From an uncultured Microbacteriaceae bacterium (GTDB taxonomy: Bacteria; Actinomycetota; Actinomycetes; Actinomycetales; Microbacteriaceae), in contig CALBMG010000011.1 in the NCBI GenBank assembly GCA_937896185.1, forward strand, positions 1 to 7,882: DNA of 7,882 bases, read 5' to 3'. Below, piece by piece: positions 6,025 to 7,882 of this stretch. The number at the start of each line of letters is the position of its first letter. Within the stretch, counting starts at the first letter, position 1. The notes beneath the pieces were generated by a model. The model saw only the letters and a program-made list of their open reading frames with translations, did no database searches and was not told where the DNA came from. The position numbers were made by a program, and so were the translations under genes.

Positions 6025-7882
6025 TTAGTCGCGTTCGATGGCTCCGCGACCGAGCAGCGGGCGTTGACGGGTTACGTGCTTCTCGTAATCGCGTCGTGCC
6101 TGCTGGGTTGAATCCAACGTCGAAACTGCGGCGACGGGAACATCCCACCAGCCTTCTCCGTCGGGGGCATAAATCAGCGGATCGCTGTTGATGTGGATCA
6201 GAGTGGCGCTGTCGCCGGCCTTTGCATCCCGCACGGCCTGTTCGAGCTGGGCAATCGAATCGGGTCCCGGCTCGACTCGAATCACGTGCATGCCGAGGCT
6301 TTCGGCATTGGTCGCGAGGTCGACGGGCAACCGGTCGCCCTGTTCGAAGTTGTTGCCGTCCTTGTCGTGGAAACGGTACAGGGTTCCGTAACGCTGCGAG
6401 CCCAAGTCTTCCGACAGGTGGCCGATCGAGGCGTATCCGTGGTTCTGGATCAGGACGACGATGAACTTGATTCCCTCGGCAACTGCGGACACCATCTCGG
6501 AGTTGAGCATGAGGTAGGAACCGTCGCCGACCATGACGACCGAGTCGCGGGTTTCATCGGCGCGGGCGACACCGATACCGCCAGCGATTTCGTATCCCAT
6601 GCACGAGAACGCATATTCGACGTGGTATCCCAGCCCGTCGCGAACACGCCACAGTTTGTGCAGGTCACCGGGCAGCGAACCCGCGGCACAGACCACGACA
6701 TCACGTTCGTCCATGGCCCGCTGGACTGCGCCGATGATTTCGGATTGGCCGGGAAGGTCCAGACCGCTGGGCTCGAACGATGCGTCCACCGCTGCGTTCC
6801 AGGCGGACATGTTGTTCGTGTATTCCGCGCGGTAGACGGCTGCGACAGAATGGCCGGACAGCAATTCGGTGAGTTCTTCGATGGCTGCGCGGGCGTCGGC
6901 GACGACGGGCATCGCGGAACCGTGCTTGAACGCGTCGAACGACGCGACATTGATGTTGACGAACTTCACGTCGGCGTTCTGGAACGCAGTGCGGCTGGCG
7001 GCAGTGAAGTCGCTGTAACGAGTACCAATTCCGATGACAACATCGGCGTCGTGCGCCGCACGGTTTGCGGCCGATGTGCCTGTCGCTCCGATGGCGCCCA
7101 ACAGTTGCGGGTGATCCCAGTTCAGCGAACCGACACCGGCCTGTGAAGTTCCCACGGGGATACCGGTCGATTCGACGAACGCCCGGAGTGCCTCGTGTGC
7201 GTCGGAATAGATGACTCCACCACCGGCGACAATCAGGGGGCGCTTTGCCGCACGAATTGCGCGGGCTGCTGCCTCGAGCGCACTGCGCTCGGCACGGGGG
7301 CGGCGGATATGCCATTCGCGGTCGGCAAGGAATTCCTCGGGAACATCGATGATTTCGGCTTGGACGTCCTCGGGAATGCACACGGTGACTGCACCGGTCT
7401 CGACGGGGTCAGTCAGCACGCGCATTGCGCCGAGCAACGCGGAATACACCTGCTCGGGGCGGTGGATGCGGTCGAAAAATCGTGACAGCGGCTTGAACGC
7501 GTCGTTGACGCTCATGCTGGCGTCGTGGGGCAACTCGAGTTGCTGCAATACAGGGTCCGGCGCGCGGTTTGCGAAAGTATCGCTGGGCAACAGCAGGACG
7601 GGGAGACGATTTGTGGTTGCGACAGCCGCACCGGTCAACATGTTGGTCGCGCCGGGACCCACCGAGGCGGCGTTGGCGAAGGTTGAACGACGGCGGTTCA
7701 TGCGCGAGTAGGCGATCGATTCGTGCACCATGCCCTGCTCGTTGCGGGCTTGGTAGTAGGGCATCAGTTCGGGGCTATCCACACTGAACTGCTTCAGTGC
7801 CTGACCGATACCGGCTACGTTGCCGTGTCCAAAAATGCCGAATGTTCCGGCAATCGTGCGAACACGGACATCGCCGTCCACC
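6025..7882 (-). CDS. iolD: 3D-(3,5/4)-trihydroxycyclohexane-1,2-dione hydrolase (IolD), N-terminus beyond right edge
   Basis: A thiamine diphosphate-dependent cytosolic hydrolase that opens the cyclohexanedione ring to 5-deoxy-glucuronate. The frame is open to the right edge; 618 codons plus stop are present, and compared with about 640 residues in known IolD perhaps 20-30 N-terminal residues are missing. The GTG at 7881 is most likely an internal valine. Visible features, numbered from that codon: FGIFGHGNVAGIGQAL (14-29), ARNEQGM with the probable cofactor-activating E48, SVGPGATNMLTGAA (73-86), DPVLQQLELPHD, IVAGGGVIY in the central domain, AAGSLPGDLHKLWRVRDG (399-416), and the ThDP-binding GDGSYLM (452-458) with N480 closing the metal site. 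The C-terminus GEGWWDVPV is typical of IolD. It is first in this window of the iolD-iolH-iolG unit; its promoter lies outside. Confidence 0.96.
   Translation of the reverse strand, partial: VDGDVRVRTIAGTFGIFGHGNVAGIGQALKQFSVDSPELMPYYQARNEQGMVHESIAYSRMNRRRSTFANAASVGPGATNMLTGAAVATTNRLPVLLLPSDTFANRAPDPVLQQLELPHDASMSVNDAFKPLSRFFDRIHRPEQVYSALLGAMRVLTDPVETGAVTVCIPEDVQAEIIDVPEEFLADREWHIRRPRAERSALEAAARAIRAAKRPLIVAGGGVIYSDAHEALRAFVESTGIPVGTSQAGVGSLNWDHPQLLGAIGATGTSAANRAAHDADVVIGIGTRYSDFTAASRTAFQNADVKFVNINVASFDAFKHGSAMPVVADARAAIEELTELLSGHSVAAVYRAEYTNNMSAWNAAVDASFEPSGLDLPGQSEIIGAVQRAMDERDVVVCAAGSLPGDLHKLWRVRDGLGYHVEYAFSCMGYEIAGGIGVARADETRDSVVMVGDGSYLMLNSEMVSAVAEGIKFIVVLIQNHGYASIGHLSEDLGSQRYGTLYRFHDKDGNNFEQGDRLPVDLATNAESLGMHVIRVEPGPDSIAQLEQAVRDAKAGDSATLIHINSDPLIYAPDGEGWWDVPVAAVSTLDSTQQARRDYEKHVTRQRPLLGRGAIERD

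Noticed and set aside
6193..7146. Long plus-strand open frame (about 317 codons) opposite iolD
   Set aside because: It is antisense to a strongly conserved ThDP enzyme. The low-complexity composition follows from the codon bias of iolD.
1..7882. Possible mobile element, CRISPR array, tRNA/rRNA, phage or defence genes
   Set aside because: No transposase, integrase, terminal repeats, spaced direct repeats or RNA-gene signatures are visible; the window is filled by pathway genes with short gaps.

Overview
This window is a myo-inositol uptake and catabolism locus, most likely from an actinobacterium. The base composition is moderately high in GC, the solute-binding protein is a lipoprotein (as expected when there is no outer membrane), and the gene set and protein flavour resemble Microbacteriaceae and relatives. 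The lineage is an inference from sequence style; I could not run a search.

Layout from left to right. (1) Positions 1-2885, minus strand: a three-gene sugar ABC transporter operon read right to left. It encodes a substrate-binding lipoprotein (1911-2885), a RbsC/AraH-type permease (778-1827) and a single-domain ATPase (781 down to the left edge, a few residues incomplete). (2) 2886-3078: a divergent promoter region with two adjacent perfect palindromes. (3) 3079-3948, plus strand: an IolE-like inosose dehydratase, alone in its transcription unit. (4) 3961-4000: a perfect 18-bp stem hairpin that can terminate both converging units. (5) 4014-7882, minus strand: iolD (incomplete at the right edge), then iolH, then iolG.

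How the genes work together. The ABC transporter probably imports myo-inositol or a related cyclitol. IolG oxidises it to 2-keto-myo-inositol (scyllo-inosose). IolE dehydrates that to 3D-(3,5/4)-trihydroxycyclohexane-1,2-dione, and IolD hydrolyses the ring to 5-deoxy-glucuronate. IolH is a conserved TIM-barrel companion whose reaction is not settled. The later steps (IolB isomerase, IolC kinase, IolJ aldolase, IolA/MmsA dehydrogenase) and a regulator are not in the window; they may lie upstream of iolD or elsewhere.

The coding content is a recognisable pathway, and I see no unknown protein system. The less expected signals are non-coding. A shared heptamer, CACTTAC, lies in the sense orientation in front of four of the genes and abuts the ribosome binding site in three. 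Strong hairpins sit between cistrons at two of these places. The divergent promoter carries a palindrome that would fall exactly between a candidate -35 and -10. All gaps between genes are under 200 bases and are described in the entries.
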